Made by a program: the position numbers and the translations under genes
Part shown: positions 42,003-42,772 of the stretch, in pieces
How the letters are laid out: each line of letters begins with the position of its first letter
Numbering within the stretch: the stretch's first letter is position 1
DNA from: Clostridia bacterium
GTDB lineage: Bacteria > Bacillota > Clostridia > Christensenellales > CAG-138
Length of the DNA: 42,772 bases
Direction of reading: 5' to 3'
Assembly (NCBI GenBank): GCA_030526995.1
Contig: JAUNBP010000011.1
Location: 1 to 42,772, forward strand
Notes under the pieces: model-generated
The model's database searches: none
Told to the model about the DNA's origin: nothing
Seen by the model: only the letters and a program-made list of their open reading frames with translations

Positions 42003-42663
42003 ATTTCAATCTATGCTCGCTGTGCGGGGCGCCCTCGTCCGGATCTGCCATTTCGTAGGATGTATTTCAATCCACGCTTCCCGTATGGGGGCGACGAAAA
42101 CAAGGCAACTCAAATTTTACAGCGAATTTATTTCAATCCACGTCCCGTGCGGGGGCGACCATATGAGATTGCTTTCAAGCAGTGATATTGGAATATTTCA
42201 ATCCACGCCCCTGCATGGGGCGACTTTGAACGGCGGTTCGCAAAGTATCTCGAAAACATTTCAATCCACGCCCTCAGAGGAAGGGCGGCGTAAGAGGTGC
42301 GTCAAAAGTTTCTAATAGTATCAAGTATTTCAATCCTCGCTCCACTTGGAAGCAATATAACTGTATCATGGTTTTTGCGAAAAGTCCACAACTTTAACCC
42401 ACGTTCCGTGCGTAGGACGACAAGGACAAAACCAAGACCGTCAAGGATGAGCCGATTTTAATCCACGCCCCCGCAGGGGGGCGACCAAAGCGTTCTCAAT
42501 TATGCTGATTTTGTTGAGAATTTCAATCCACGCCCCCGTGTGGGGGCGACATCGTGGGACTGTGAGATGCTACATCCGCAACATATTTCAATCCACGCCC
42601 CATGGGGGACGAATAATGAATTATTAAATATTCATTATTATTTCAATCCCTCCGTAGGGGCGG
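42003..42663 (-). CRISPR. Decayed type I-C-like CRISPR array
   Basis: Eleven repeat units of 28-32 bases, separated by spacers of 27-37 bases. Units begin at 42003, 42064, 42130, 42195, 42258, 42327, 42391, 42455, 42520, 42585 and 42640. The best copies on the plus strand read ATTTCAATCCACGCCCCCGT then GTGGGGGCGAC, i.e. the reverse complement of the GTCGC...GTGGATTGAAAT class typical of subtype I-C. So the array should be transcribed on the minus strand with its leader at the high-coordinate side. Nearly every copy differs from the others, and 42258, 42327 and 42391 are badly eroded. No cas gene is in the window. The leader position is occupied by a dispersed repeat and an intron end. Confidence 0.88.
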
Positions 42664-42698
42664 ATATCATCCGCCCGCCCGTCATCCGCCCGCCGACG
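42654..42698. repeat. Dispersed palindromic repeat at the CRISPR leader end
   Basis: Core GGGGCGGATATCATCCGCCC; 26 bases (42654-42679) are the exact reverse complement of 22596-22621 beside trxA. It begins inside the last CRISPR repeat unit and continues with a second partial GTCATCCGCCCGCCG. Confidence 0.75.
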
Positions 42699-42718
42699 TG
42701 CACGGTTATCATCACGCA

Positions 42719-42772
42719 ATCGGGTAGGAGGCTACCCATTAGTTGAGTAGCCGACCTCCCACACCACCGTGC
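42719..42772 (-). mobile_element. Probable 3' end of a group II intron (cut by window edge)
   Basis: On the minus strand the last 54 bases read as the 3' strand of a domain V-like hairpin (GCACGGTGGTGTGGGAGG), then a domain VI-like hairpin GGCTAC...GTAGCC (42730-42752) whose loop holds AACTAAT with a candidate branch-point A, and an end CCTACCCGAT. I recognise this arrangement from bacterial group II introns carrying a reverse transcriptase/maturase; the body would lie beyond 42772. Confidence 0.55.

Noticed and set aside
42034..42063. First spacer shares CGGATCTGC with hairpin elements A and B
   Set aside because: A 9-base match is expected by chance several times for this much spacer and flank sequence.
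42160..42194. Spacer sharing TGCTTTCAAGCAG with the permease gene near 7873 (possible self-targeting)
   Set aside because: Only 13 bases, palindromic, not at a seed-plus-PAM arrangement; below a credible protospacer match.

Overview
The window looks like chromosome from a low-GC-phylum (Firmicutes, class Clostridia) anaerobe whose own DNA is moderately GC-rich. The evidence is a multimeric [FeFe]-hydrogenase operon, pta-ackA acetate fermentation, a YlbJ-like sporulation protein, HemZ, the Clostridia-style order apt-relA-dtd-hemZ-hisS-aspS, strong GGAGG ribosome sites, and a SAM-I riboswitch on metK. Genus cannot be decided from the sequence. Several operons use an extended -10 promoter (TGnTACAAT).

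Layout. 1-9.7 kb: an ABC exporter pair, an AlbA_2/Schlafen-type regulator with a palindrome-covered promoter, a large secreted dockerin/LRR protein, a small XRE regulator, a membrane protein with a leaderless-looking GTG start, and an importer-type ABC pair without a binding protein. 9.7-18.1 kb: one minus-strand operon, first gene to last: NuoE/HydC-like subunit, DRTGG protein, RsbW-like ATPase, HydS-like H-cluster protein, DRTGG protein, PHP phosphoesterase, histidine-kinase-type ATPase, [2Fe-2S] ferredoxin, HydB, HydA. Electron-bifurcating hydrogenase subunits are thus interleaved with a probable sensory module. 18.3-22.5 kb: SH3b protein, TtcA-like thiolase, SAM riboswitch plus metK, and an NPCBM lipoprotein. 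22.6-35.7 kb: housekeeping genes (trxA, rseC-like, aspS, hisS, hemZ, MBL hydrolase, dtd, relA/spoT, apt, recJ, ackA, pta). 35.8-39.7 kb: tmcAL (acetate-dependent tRNA acetylation, divergent from pta-ackA), an alpha/beta hydrolase, a patatin lipase and ylbJ.

39.7-42.8 kb is accessory DNA and the most unusual part. It holds a broken gene fragment, four hairpin elements of about 72 nt each preceded by a -10 box (three homologous, one divergent), six very small minus-strand genes built by tandem and mosaic duplication, a decayed type I-C-like CRISPR array without cas genes in view, a dispersed palindromic repeat fused to the last CRISPR repeat, and what looks like the 3' end of a group II intron cut by the window edge. 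The two best-aligned hairpin types keep their closing stem through compensatory base changes, which points to a small structured RNA family. The small proteins match nothing I recognise.

Limits: all calls come from reading the sequence; no database search was possible. Starts were chosen by ribosome-site spacing and overlap with the upstream gene.
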